Assembly (NCBI GenBank): GCA_016218825.1
Contig: JACRCV010000078.1
Span: 1-42,526 of the forward strand
DNA from: Deltaproteobacteria bacterium
GTDB lineage: Bacteria > Myxococcota > XYA12-FULL-58-9
Length of the DNA stretch: 42,526 nucleotides
Reading direction: 5' to 3'
Shown: in pieces, positions 8,955 to 16,664 of the stretch
Position numbering within the stretch: position 1 is the stretch's first letter
Layout: every line of letters begins with the position of its first letter
Made by a program: the position numbers and the translations under genes
Notes under the pieces: generated by a model
The model's input: only the letters and a program-made list of their open reading frames with translations
Databases searched by the model: none
Told to the model about the DNA's origin: nothing

Positions 8955-9242
8955 ATGTCCATCAAACGAACCAAGCAGCGAACGTTTTCCCCGCGACAAC
9001 GTGACGACGAGATCTCGCTGAACCCCCACAAGCCCGCGGAGCCGGACAAGAGCTGGGAGCAGCACGTCGCCGGCCAGGCGGACGACGCGTTCGCGCCCTT
9101 CTCGCTGAAGACGCGCTACGCCAAGGGGGCGCTGCTCGACCACGCGACCTTCGGCAAAGGCGTGGTCTTGGGCGCCGGCCCGACCGTCATCGAGGTCCTG
9201 TTCAAGGACGGCAAGAAGAAGCTGGGCCACGGCATGGCCTGA
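8955..9242 (+). CDS. Small protein with Tudor/SH3-like C-terminal fold
   Basis: This 95-residue protein has a polar, charged N-terminal half and a C-terminal half (about 53-93) containing YAKGALLDHATFGKGVVL and VLFKDGKKKLGHG. That pattern (HxxFGxGxV, then a short strand with F-x-x-G-x-K-K-L) is shared with the C-terminal Tudor-like domain of UvrD/PcrA helicases and with small stand-alone proteins in deltaproteobacteria. A role in nucleic acid or protein binding is inference. The ATG at 8955 has GGAGG four bases upstream. Confidence 0.75.
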   Translation: MSIKRTKQRTFSPRQRDDEISLNPHKPAEPDKSWEQHVAGQADDAFAPFSLKTRYAKGALLDHATFGKGVVLGAGPTVIEVLFKDGKKKLGHGMA

Positions 9243-9339
9243 GCCCGCCCTTGACTGCCCTCGGCGCCGACCCACCTTGTGGGTTGGTCCCCCCTCCCTC
9301 TCGAGGCTGGCCGCGTTGTTCGCCGTTTCGGAGCACACC

Positions 9340-9801
9340 ATGGCTTCAGCCGTTCCTCTCGCGGATCTCAGCCGCAAAGCCCTCGACGTTCACGCCCGCA
9401 TCTTCGCCGATCTGGCCCAGGTCTCGCGCGCCGTCGACGCGCTGCAACCGGACGAGCCCGACCCGCTGCTCTTCGAACAGGCCTGGGCGCAGATCGACAT
9501 GCTGGAGCGACAGGCCCGCGACCACTTCCGCAACGAGGAGGCCGCCGGGATGCCCGACCGCCTGCGGGCGCTGTTGCCGGACGCCGCGGCGGAGATCCTG
9601 GGCCTCCAGGTCGAGCACACCGAGATCCTCGACCTCGTCGACCGGATGCGCGACCGCAGCCGCCGCTGCAGCCCGCTCGCGGTGATGCAGCTCGCAGAGG
9701 ACGTCGCGCTGCTCTTGGACAAGATGTACGCCCACGAGGCGATGGAGGACCGACTGATGGCGGCGGCGCTCGCGTCAGCGGACACCGCGGTCGACCGCTG
9801 A
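9340..9801 (+). CDS. Hemerythrin (HHE)-like four-helix protein
   Basis: This 153-residue, all-helical cytoplasmic protein carries spaced His and acidic residues typical of hemerythrin-like di-iron proteins: His18 in helix 1, His62 and Glu66 (HFRNEE), His93 (EHTEI), and His132 with Asp137 (HEAMED). The second His of the usual HxxxH in helix 3 is replaced by Leu97, so the metal site may be altered or bind differently from O2-carrying hemerythrins. The ATG at 9340 has GGAG six bases upstream; an upstream in-frame start at 9277 lacks one. Its FAH-family neighbour starts 25 bases after it ends. Confidence 0.72.
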   Translation: MASAVPLADLSRKALDVHARIFADLAQVSRAVDALQPDEPDPLLFEQAWAQIDMLERQARDHFRNEEAAGMPDRLRALLPDAAAEILGLQVEHTEILDLVDRMRDRSRRCSPLAVMQLAEDVALLLDKMYAHEAMEDRLMAAALASADTAVDR

Positions 9802-9826
9802 CCGCCACCTCTGCTATGTGCCGCTG

Positions 9827-10480
9827 ATGCCGAGCTTCGCACCTCCTTCGAAGATCGTCGGTGTCGGCCGCAACTACCCGGCGCACGCCCGGGAGCACGG
9901 CCAAGCGATGCCCACCGAGCCGCTGTTGTTCCTCAAGCCGCCGTCGGCGCTCATCGCGGACGGCGAGCCGATCCGCCTGCCGCCGGCATCGGCGCACGTA
10001 GAGCACGAGGGTGAGATCGGCGTGGTGATCGGGCGACGCCTGTGCCGGGCGACGGCCGCGGCCGCCCGCGACGCGATCTTCGGCGTCACCTGCGTCAACG
10101 ACGTCACCGCCCGCGATCTGCAACAGCGCGACTCGCAGTGGACCCGCGCCAAGGGCTTCGACACCTTCTGCCCGGTCGGGCCGCGGGTGGTGCCGGTCGA
10201 CGCCGGCTTCGCCCTCGACACCTTGCAAGTCTGTTGCCGGGTCAACGGTGAGCTGCGCCAGCAAGGCGTGGCCGCCGAGATGGCGTTCTCGATCCCGGCG
10301 CTGCTCGCCTACATCTCGGAGATCATGACCCTGGAGCCGGGCGATCTGGTCGCGACCGGCACTCCGGCCGGCGTCGGGAGGCTCAACCCCGGCGACGTCG
10401 TCGAGGTGGAAATCCCGATGGTCGGGGTCCTCCGCAACCCGGTGGTCCGGGGTCAGGCCGCCGCTGCCGATTGTGGTTGA
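9827..10480 (+). CDS. Fumarylacetoacetate hydrolase (FAH) family protein
   Basis: This 217-residue protein shows the full FAH catalytic core: VGRNYPAHARE near the N-terminus, LFLKPPSA, the metal-binding EHEGEIGVVIGR, NDVTARDLQ, QWTRAKGFDTFCPVGP, and MTLEPGDLVATGTPAGVG near the end. The family includes acylpyruvases, oxaloacetate decarboxylases and 2-hydroxyhepta-2,4-diene-1,7-dioate isomerases. The short form without an N-terminal SH3 domain is closest to FAHD1-type enzymes acting on C-C bonds of small 1,3-diketo acids. The exact substrate cannot be read from sequence. Start choice is uncertain: the ATG at 9827 (MPSFAPP) and a GTG at 9818 both lack a clear ribosome site. Confidence 0.88.
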   Translation: MPSFAPPSKIVGVGRNYPAHAREHGQAMPTEPLLFLKPPSALIADGEPIRLPPASAHVEHEGEIGVVIGRRLCRATAAAARDAIFGVTCVNDVTARDLQQRDSQWTRAKGFDTFCPVGPRVVPVDAGFALDTLQVCCRVNGELRQQGVAAEMAFSIPALLAYISEIMTLEPGDLVATGTPAGVGRLNPGDVVEVEIPMVGVLRNPVVRGQAAAADCG

Positions 10481-10570
10481 TCACGCTCGCGCCTCGGGCT
10501 AGCACACCCCTCTGGCGGAGCGCCCTTTGCGGCGCACAGGACCCGAGGACCGCGGGCGAAAGATTCGACG

Positions 10571-11335
10571 ATGAAGATCCACTACGCGGCACGCACCCAT
10601 CTCGGCAAGCAGCGCACCAACAACGAGGACAACTACTTCGTGCTCCCCGAAGAGCACCTGTACGTGGTCGCCGACGGCATGGGCGGCCACTCGTCGGGCG
10701 AGGTGGCGTCGTTGCTCGCGGTGCAGGCGCTCGCCGATTTCTTCATCGACACCCAGGGCGGCGGCTTCGCGGACTGGCCCTTGGACCTCGACGTCGACCT
10801 GCCGTACGACGACAAGCGGCTGGCGACGGCGATCAAGCGCGCCAACGCCAAGGTGCACGAGGTGGCGGCCACCGCGGACCGCTACCACGGCATGGGCACG
10901 ACGATCGTGTCGTTGAGCCTCGGCGCCTCCGGGGCGACGTTGGCCCACGTCGGTGACTCCCGCGCCTACCTGTTGCGCAACGGCGACATCCGCCAAGTGA
11001 CCCGCGACCACTCGCTGCTGAACGAGACCCTCAAGATCCGGCAGCTGACGCCCGAGGAGATCAAGAACTTCGCCCACAAGAACGTCATCGTCCGGGCGCT
11101 CGGGCTGATGGAGAACGTGGACGTCGAGCTCACACCGCTCGATCCGCAGCCGGGCGACGTCTATCTGCTGTGCAGCGACGGGCTCTCCGACATGCTCGAA
11201 GACGCGGAGCTGTTGTCGGTGGTCGACAGCAGCCGCGACGACCTGGAGCGCGCCGCACAGCACCTGATCGAGCACGCCAACGACAACGGCGGCGTCGACA
11301 ACATCACGACGATCCTGGTCGGGATGACGAGCTGA
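10571..11335 (+). CDS. PP2C-family Ser/Thr protein phosphatase
   Basis: This 254-residue soluble protein is of the Stp1/PrpC type and removes phosphate from Ser/Thr in a metal-dependent reaction. All PP2C motifs are visible: RTNNEDN (about 16-22), VADGMGGHSSGE (about 33-44), GMGTTIVS, AHVGDSRAYLLRNG, CSDGLSDML and DNITTILV at the C-terminus. Asp residues in the ED, DGMGG, SDG and DN motifs form the metal site. In myxobacteria such enzymes counter Hanks-type kinases and could act on ligands of the FHA protein at 245-1540, but the link is only inferred. It ends 13 bases before the convergent mntP. Confidence 0.93.
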   Translation: MKIHYAARTHLGKQRTNNEDNYFVLPEEHLYVVADGMGGHSSGEVASLLAVQALADFFIDTQGGGFADWPLDLDVDLPYDDKRLATAIKRANAKVHEVAATADRYHGMGTTIVSLSLGASGATLAHVGDSRAYLLRNGDIRQVTRDHSLLNETLKIRQLTPEEIKNFAHKNVIVRALGLMENVDVELTPLDPQPGDVYLLCSDGLSDMLEDAELLSVVDSSRDDLERAAQHLIEHANDNGGVDNITTILVGMTS

Positions 11336-11348
11336 GCCTCGAGGCGCC

Positions 11349-11915
11349 TCACCCCGCGAGGTGCGCGAAGAGGATCTTGACGCCGACCAAGACCAGCACC
11401 AGCCCACCCGCGAACCGCATCCGCTGACCGAGCCGCGCCCCGAGCCTGGCGCCGACGACCATCCCGAGCGCCGTCAGCGTCGCGGTGACCAAACCGATCA
11501 CGACGCACGGCGTCCAGATCTGCACCTCGAGCATCGCCAGGCTCAACCCCACCGCGAGCGCGTCGATGCTGGTCGCCACCGACAACAACACCAGGCTCTT
11601 GCCTCGCGTCGGATCCGACCGCTCCCGCGCCGCGCCGTCTTCGGGTGTCACCGCCTCGTGCATGGCCTTGGCGCCGATCGCCGTCAACAGCACGAACACC
11701 AGCCAGTGGTCGACCGCCTGGATGTAGTGGATGAACGACCGCCCCGAGAGCCAACCCAACACCGGCATGAAGAACTGAAACAACCCGAAGTGAAACGCGA
11801 AGCGAAACACCTGCCGCGGCGTCACCCGGCCCAGGGCGATGCTGGTGCCGACCGCCACCGCGGTCGCGTCCATCGCCAGCCCCACCGCCAAGCCCACCGT
11901 CGTCAGCAGATCCAT
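11349..11915 (-). CDS. mntP: MntP-type manganese efflux pump
   Basis: This 188-residue inner-membrane protein has six predicted membrane helices and the two family repeats with key Asp residues: GLAMDATAVAVG near residue 16 and SIDALAVGLSLA near residue 120. MntP exports Mn2+ and protects against manganese excess. The ATG at 11915 has GAGGT upstream; an in-frame start seven codons earlier is less likely. I looked in the 120-base divergent leader for the yybP-ykoY manganese riboswitch that often controls mntP and did not find its core. Confidence 0.93.
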   Translation of the reverse strand: MDLLTTVGLAVGLAMDATAVAVGTSIALGRVTPRQVFRFAFHFGLFQFFMPVLGWLSGRSFIHYIQAVDHWLVFVLLTAIGAKAMHEAVTPEDGAARERSDPTRGKSLVLLSVATSIDALAVGLSLAMLEVQIWTPCVVIGLVTATLTALGMVVGARLGARLGQRMRFAGGLVLVLVGVKILFAHLAG

Positions 11916-12038
11916 TCGCACCTCGAGCGCCAACAAGCAGGCTGAGGGGTAGCAGGGTACGTCCCGACGGCCAAGGCCCGGGCGATTGGGGCAACTTTGC
12001 GTTCCTTTGGCCCGGAGAATTCGCTATGGTTCGCGCCT

Positions 12039-12596
12039 ATGTCCGTGGACCGATCGCCCGGGGGGCTCATTGGCTTGGTCGCGATGGGCGTCGTGATCGC
12101 CGCGCCCGCCCGCGCTGCGGCGCCGATCGAGCTCCAGGCCAAGCTGTTCTTCAAGATCGCGACCTACGACGAGAACCTTCCAGCCGAGGTCCTCAACGTC
12201 GGCGTCGCCTACCCCAGCGCCACCGCCGCCGCCCCGATCGTCAAAGCCTTTCGCGACCTCGAGAACATGAAGGTCAACGGCCGGCGCATCCAGACCATCG
12301 ACATCCCCTACAAGGTGCCCGCTGACATCGCCGCCGCCGCGACGAAGAGCCCGATCTACGGCCTGTTCGTGACCGCCGCTGCCACCGAGGCCGACGTGCG
12401 CGCGATCCGCGACCTGGCGAAGAAGCTCGGCGCGTTCACCTTCGCGCAAGACGAGCGTCACGTCGCGAGCGGCCTCACCGCCGGCGTCGCCGTCGAAGGC
12501 GACAAGCGCATCATCGTCTTGAACATGGCCGCGGCGATCGAGCAGGGTCGCAAGTACGACGGCAACTTCCTCAAAGCCTGCAAGATCATGAGGTAG
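12039..12596 (+). CDS. YfiR/HmsC-like (DUF4154) periplasmic protein
   Basis: This 185-residue secreted protein has a signal peptide (GLIGLVAMGVVIAAPARAAA, cleavage near residue 28) and a YfiR-like fold: ELQAKLFFKIATYDENLP, a strand giving LNVGVAYPS, NGRRIQTIDIP, YGLFVTAAA, and a C-terminal LNMAAAIEQGRKYD helix. In Pseudomonas, YfiR is a periplasmic repressor of the diguanylate cyclase YfiN. Here the partner four bases downstream is a chemoreceptor, which suggests the protein tunes that receptor. Only one Cys remains in the mature form, so the disulphide switch known for YfiR is probably absent. The start is uncertain, since no good ribosome site precedes 12039. Confidence 0.72.
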   Translation: MSVDRSPGGLIGLVAMGVVIAAPARAAAPIELQAKLFFKIATYDENLPAEVLNVGVAYPSATAAAPIVKAFRDLENMKVNGRRIQTIDIPYKVPADIAAAATKSPIYGLFVTAAATEADVRAIRDLAKKLGAFTFAQDERHVASGLTAGVAVEGDKRIIVLNMAAAIEQGRKYDGNFLKACKIMR

Positions 12597-12600
12597 GGCC

Positions 12601-14772
12601 GTGCACTCCGGAGCACCTTCAGGACCGGCCGCGGCACCGGTGCCGGCGAGGCGGCGCCGGGGCCTCGCCTTCTCCGAGCGTCTGAGCACGCGGGTGATGG
12701 CGCTGCAGCTCGCGGTGATCGCCGGGGCGTTGCTGTTCGCGTCCTGGCGCTTCCACCGGCAGCAGCTCGCCGAGGCCCAGATCACGCTCCGGGAGTCAGG
12801 CGACACCCTGGTGCCGTTCATGGTCCAGAGCATCAGCCCGGCCCTCGAGCTCGCGGTCGACTCGATGACCGGCGACGTCGACGATTCGATGATGCAGGAG
12901 CACATCATCGTCGCCGCCTTCGAGACCGCGAAGAAGAACCGGGATCTGGTCTACGCCGATCTCCTGCTCGCCGGCGAACGCCACGTCGGCACCTTCCTCG
13001 CTCCCGGCACCGACAAGCGCGACATCGACCGCCTGTTTCAACAGGCCGGCGACGGCCGGCCGCTGGTGATGCGGGGCGACCTCATCGGTCATCAGGGTGA
13101 CATCCTCGCCAAGGGCCAGAGCACGGCGCTCGGCACCTTGCGGGTGGCCCACTCGCTGGCGCGGGTCGAGGCGCGGGCCGAGGAGGCGCTCGCGACCACG
13201 GCCCTGATCGGCTTGCTGGTGTTCGCGGTCGCGGCGCTCTTGACGCTGGCGATGGGGCACACGCTGATCTACGCCCCCCTCAAAGGACTGCTGACCGCGG
13301 TGCAGGCCATCGCCTCCGGCAGGCTCGTGACCTCGGTGGGCTTCAAGACCGCGGGCGAGCTCGGGCTCCTCGCCGGCGAGGTCCGCGGCATGAGCGGCGC
13401 GCTCTCGGTCATTGTCTCCCGCATCCAGGAGACCGCCGCCGGTGTCACCGCGAGCGTGACGAACCTCGGCCGCCGCGCCGAGCACTCCCTCGCCGGCGCG
13501 CGGCAGCAGTCGGTGGCGCTCGACAAGATCTCGGGCGCGATGGACGAGATCGATCGGGCGTCGCGCGCCGTCGACGCCGACCTCGCGGCGCTGATGGCCG
13601 CCGCCAACCAGGTGGCCACCGACACCGCGGCGTTGAGCCAAGGGATGACGGCCCTCGAGCCACAGGTGGGCGAGTTCGCGACCTTCGTCCGCCAGACCGA
13701 CGACGCCATGCAGCGGATGGCCACCGGCGCCAGCGCCATCGCCGACAACGTCGCCGCGATGGCCGAGGCGACGGACGACGCCGCGACCACGGTGATCGAG
13801 TTCGAAGAGTCGGTGCGCTTGATCGGCGTCAACACCGACAAGGCCGCGGTGCTCTCCAAGGACGTCGAGCGCCGCGCCGACGAAGGCAAGCAGGCGGTCG
13901 ATCACAGCGTCGAGGGCATGCGCGCGGTCGCGAGCACCTTCACCGCCATCGCCCACGCCGTCGATGATCTCGGCAAGAGCGTCGACGCCATCGGCCGCGC
14001 CCTGTCGGTGATCACCGAGGTCACGCAGCGCACCCAGCTGTTGTCGCTGAACGCCTCGATCCTCGCGGCCCAGGCCGGCGAGCACGGCCGGGCGTTCGCG
14101 GTCGTCGCCGACGAGATCAAGGCGCTCTCCGCGCGCACCAGCGCGTCGACCGGTGACATCGCCCGCACCCTCGCGGCGCTGGCGCAGGGACGAGAGCGCA
14201 CCAGCGAGGCGATGGCCGCCGGCCTGAAGAGCGTCGAGGACGGCGAGAGGCTCGGCCAGAACACCCGCGACGCGATCACCGCGATCCTGGCGCTGTCGGC
14301 GCGCAGCCACTCGCAGATCGCCGAGATCGCGCGCGCCACCCAGGAGCAGATCGTCGGCAGCCGCCAGATCACCGCCGCGATCACCCGCATCGCCGAAATG
14401 GGCCGCGCCATCGGCTCGACGAGCCAGGACCAGAAGAGCGCCGCCGAGTCGGTCACCGCTCTCACCGCCCGCATGGTGACGACGCTGCAGACGGTCGAGG
14501 GCGTGATTCGCAAGGAGGTCGCGGCGAGCGTCAGGACCGCCGATCAGATCCAGCGGGTCCTGGAGATGGCGGCCTCGATCAGCCAGCAGTCGAGCAACCA
14601 GGAGGAGACCACCGCCGCCGCGGTCGCCGGGGTCGTCGAGGTGCGCGACTTCTCCGGCCAGGTGGTGTCGGTCGCCGAGACCGTGGCGGCCGAGGCCACG
14701 ACCCTGTCGGAGCAGGCCGAGAGCCTGCGCGCCAGCATCGCCCACTTCGAGGTCGACCGCAGCGACCGCTAG
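12601..14772 (+). CDS. Methyl-accepting chemotaxis protein
   Basis: This 723-residue membrane receptor starts at a GTG four bases after the YfiR-like gene, with GAGG upstream. It has a first membrane helix (about 33-52), a periplasmic sensor of about 150 residues, a second helix (about 200-222), a HAMP linker, and a long coiled-coil signalling domain. The hairpin tip (about 478-515) contains LSLNASILAAQAGEHGRAF followed by VVADEIKALS, the site that docks CheA and CheW. The fold and spacing are canonical. No che genes are in the window, so it must feed a pathway encoded elsewhere. Its stop codon TAG lies inside an intergenic repeat. Confidence 0.93.
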   Translation: MHSGAPSGPAAAPVPARRRRGLAFSERLSTRVMALQLAVIAGALLFASWRFHRQQLAEAQITLRESGDTLVPFMVQSISPALELAVDSMTGDVDDSMMQEHIIVAAFETAKKNRDLVYADLLLAGERHVGTFLAPGTDKRDIDRLFQQAGDGRPLVMRGDLIGHQGDILAKGQSTALGTLRVAHSLARVEARAEEALATTALIGLLVFAVAALLTLAMGHTLIYAPLKGLLTAVQAIASGRLVTSVGFKTAGELGLLAGEVRGMSGALSVIVSRIQETAAGVTASVTNLGRRAEHSLAGARQQSVALDKISGAMDEIDRASRAVDADLAALMAAANQVATDTAALSQGMTALEPQVGEFATFVRQTDDAMQRMATGASAIADNVAAMAEATDDAATTVIEFEESVRLIGVNTDKAAVLSKDVERRADEGKQAVDHSVEGMRAVASTFTAIAHAVDDLGKSVDAIGRALSVITEVTQRTQLLSLNASILAAQAGEHGRAFAVVADEIKALSARTSASTGDIARTLAALAQGRERTSEAMAAGLKSVEDGERLGQNTRDAITAILALSARSHSQIAEIARATQEQIVGSRQITAAITRIAEMGRAIGSTSQDQKSAAESVTALTARMVTTLQTVEGVIRKEVAASVRTADQIQRVLEMAASISQQSSNQEETTAAAVAGVVEVRDFSGQVVSVAETVAAEATTLSEQAESLRASIAHFEVDRSDR

Positions 14773-14806
14773 ACCGTTCTCGCCTTCATCTGATTCCCGC
14801 GCCGCC
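14769..14806. repeat. Intergenic repeat copy A (38 bp) between convergent genes
   Basis: The segment begins CTAGACCGTTCTCGCC and continues TTCATCTGATTCC, then CGCGCCGCC. It matches bases 29431-29468 with three mismatches in 38. It fills the whole space between the chemoreceptor and the convergent cytochrome gene. Its first bases CTAG supply the receptor's stop codon. Confidence 0.7.
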
Positions 14807-15235
14807 CTACTCGGGCGCGCCCTCGTTGACCCAGATCAGCAACAGATCGCGCGCGCCGCGCCCCAAGCAGGCGCTGATCGTCTCGTCGACCCCGACGGCG
14901 CCGGTGCAGCCGGCATCCCGAGGCATCAGGCCCTGCTCGACCAGCGTCAACGCGCATTGGTACTCGAGCTGCCCCGGACAACGGCGCGAGTCACGGAGCA
15001 TGTCGGCGTAGGCCACCGCGAAGTGCGTGTCCCCGTCACCCCGGCCGGCGTGGCAGGCGCCGCACTTGTCGAGGAAGATCGGCTGCAGATCCTCGGTGTA
15101 GGTCACGTCACCGACGTCGATCCCCGGGCCCCCCGAGACCGCCGCGCACGCGATCGCCGCGAGCCCCAAGAGCCCGGCCGCCGCAACCCGCGACCGTCGC
15201 CGTCGCCGCATGCCGTCGCCGCGCGCGCGTCGCAT
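14807..15235 (-). CDS. Monohaem c-type cytochrome-like lipoprotein
   Basis: This 142-residue exported protein has a very basic N-terminus, a hydrophobic stretch (about 17-29) and Cys30 as a likely lipidated residue. It holds one CGACH haem-attachment site (Cys58, Cys61, His62) in the context YTEDLQPIFLDKCGACH, which is typical of PSD1/planctomycete-like cytochrome domains in deltaproteobacterial lipoproteins. Four more Cys residues in the C-terminal half could form disulphides. No Met ligand is assigned with confidence. The ATG at 15235 lies four bases after the gatD stop codon, so it is probably co-transcribed with gatED. An alternative start at 15211 would shorten the basic leader. Confidence 0.75.
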   Translation of the reverse strand: MRRARGDGMRRRRRSRVAAAGLLGLAAIACAAVSGGPGIDVGDVTYTEDLQPIFLDKCGACHAGRGDGDTHFAVAYADMLRDSRRCPGQLEYQCALTLVEQGLMPRDAGCTGAVGVDETISACLGRGARDLLLIWVNEGAPE

Positions 15236-15239
15236 CCGG

Positions 15240-16664
15240 TTACTTCCAGTGCCGGTTGATGAACTCCTCCACCTCCGGGAGGCCGCCCTGCATCACCAGA
15301 TAGCCGTTGTGCGGCTCGCGCGGCGTGATCTCGTGGCTCACGGGCGCGAGCAGCCGCGCCCGGATCTCCTTCGGGTCGGAGGTCTGACCGAGCACCCAAC
15401 AGAGCTTCATGTAGGCGGTCTCGGGGAGCATGTTGTCGAGCGGGATGATGCCGAGGTCCAACAGATCGCGGCCGGTGTCGTAGACGTACATCTGCGCGTA
15501 GCCCCACAAGGTCTGCACCGTCATCACCACGGTGACGCCGGCCTCGACCGCGCGCCGCAACGCCGGGTACAGCGGCTTGTTGACGTGCCCGAGGCCGGTG
15601 CCGGCGATGACGATGCCCTTGTAGCCCTTGTCGACGAGCGCCTCGATGATGTCGGGGTTGAAGTTCGGGTAGTAGTACTGGATCGTCACCTTCTCCTCGA
15701 AGGCGGTGTTGACCACCGGCACCCGCGACGGGTCGCGACGGATGTAGTCGTCGGTCAGGTAGATGAAGTGCTCGCCGCGCTCGTTCTTCTGCGGGTGCAC
15801 GGTCGCGAGCGGCGTCGTGCCGATGGAGCGGAAGGTGCTCCGGTAGCTCGAGTGCATCTTGCGACAGCGGGTGCCGCGGTGCAGCAGATCATACTGATCC
15901 GAGGTCGGCCCGAACATGCACAGCATGACCTCGGCGATGTCGCACTCCGCCGCGGTGCGCACCGCGTTCATCAGGTTCAGCGCCGCGTCGGAGGACGGCC
16001 GGTCGGAGCTGCGCTGGCTGCCGACCAGCACGATCGGCACCGGCGACCGCTGCACCATGAACGACAGGATCGCCCCGGTGTGATGCATGGTGTCGGTGCC
16101 GTGGCCGACGACGATGCCGTCGACGCCGGCTTTGATCTCCTCGCCGATCGCCTTGGCGAGCCCGACGTACTGGCTCGGCCCCATGTTCTCCGAGAACACC
16201 CCGAAGAGCTTGTGGGTCGTGAGGTTGGCGATGTCCGCGAGCTCCGGCACCGCGCCGTAGAGCTCGCCGGGGGTAAACGCCGGGATCACCGCGCCGGTGC
16301 GATAGTCGAGGCGGCTGGCGATGGTGCCGCCGGTGCCGAGCAGGGTCACGTTCTTCTTCCCCGGATCGCGCGGAAACGCCTTCTCCGGGATCTTGTAGGT
16401 CGCCTTGCGGTAGCCGACCTCGCGCGCTTCCTTCACCCGCGACGCCAAGAGCCCGACGTTGTAGCCGGTGAACAGCTTGATGACGATGTGCAGGTCGTCG
16501 TAGGTCTCGCTGCGCGGCAGGATCACGCCGACGAACTTGGAGCCGGCGTCGTTGACGATCTCGACCTCGCTCCACACCCCGATCTGCAACGCCTCGAGCT
16601 TGGCCTTGGCGACGCCGCGATAGCCCTGGTAGACATCGGTGCGTTCAGTCGCCGTCGCCGTCAT
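15240..16664 (-). CDS. gatD: GatD, Glu-tRNA(Gln) amidotransferase subunit D (archaeal type)
   Basis: This 474-residue protein is the glutaminase subunit that supplies ammonia for converting Glu-tRNA(Gln) to Gln-tRNA(Gln). A Tudor-like N-terminal domain (about 10-100) precedes an asparaginase-type fold. The catalytic residues are visible: Thr114 in GTGGTIA, Thr190-Asp191 in GHGTDTMHHT, and Lys269 in CRKMHSSYR; SQRSSDRPSSDAALN is also GatD-typical. The Tudor domain and the RKMHSSYR context separate it from plain L-asparaginases. The ATG at 16664 overlaps the gatE stop by four bases (ATGA). GatDE is regarded as archaeal, so its presence in a bacterial gene set suggests lateral transfer. Confidence 0.93.
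   Translation of the reverse strand: MTATATERTDVYQGYRGVAKAKLEALQIGVWSEVEIVNDAGSKFVGVILPRSETYDDLHIVIKLFTGYNVGLLASRVKEAREVGYRKATYKIPEKAFPRDPGKKNVTLLGTGGTIASRLDYRTGAVIPAFTPGELYGAVPELADIANLTTHKLFGVFSENMGPSQYVGLAKAIGEEIKAGVDGIVVGHGTDTMHHTGAILSFMVQRSPVPIVLVGSQRSSDRPSSDAALNLMNAVRTAAECDIAEVMLCMFGPTSDQYDLLHRGTRCRKMHSSYRSTFRSIGTTPLATVHPQKNERGEHFIYLTDDYIRRDPSRVPVVNTAFEEKVTIQYYYPNFNPDIIEALVDKGYKGIVIAGTGLGHVNKPLYPALRRAVEAGVTVVMTVQTLWGYAQMYVYDTGRDLLDLGIIPLDNMLPETAYMKLCWVLGQTSDPKEIRARLLAPVSHEITPREPHNGYLVMQGGLPEVEEFINRHWK

Noticed and set aside
11336-11348. GAGGCGCCTC palindrome between the PP2C and mntP stops
   Set aside because: The palindrome is short, has no loop of useful size and no U tract, and is expected by chance at this GC content, so I did not call it a terminator.
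11916-12038. Possible manganese (yybP-ykoY) or c-di-GMP riboswitch in the mntP/yfiR-like divergent region
   Set aside because: The minus strand has GGAACGCAAAG, which recalls the GEMM core, but the required upstream hairpin and receptor pairing are absent, and the yybP-ykoY core sequence is not found.
12026-12325. Alternative open frame overlapping the YfiR-like gene start
   Set aside because: Its product is Arg/His/Pro-rich without a signal peptide or recognisable fold; the other frame has a signal peptide and a YfiR-like pattern.
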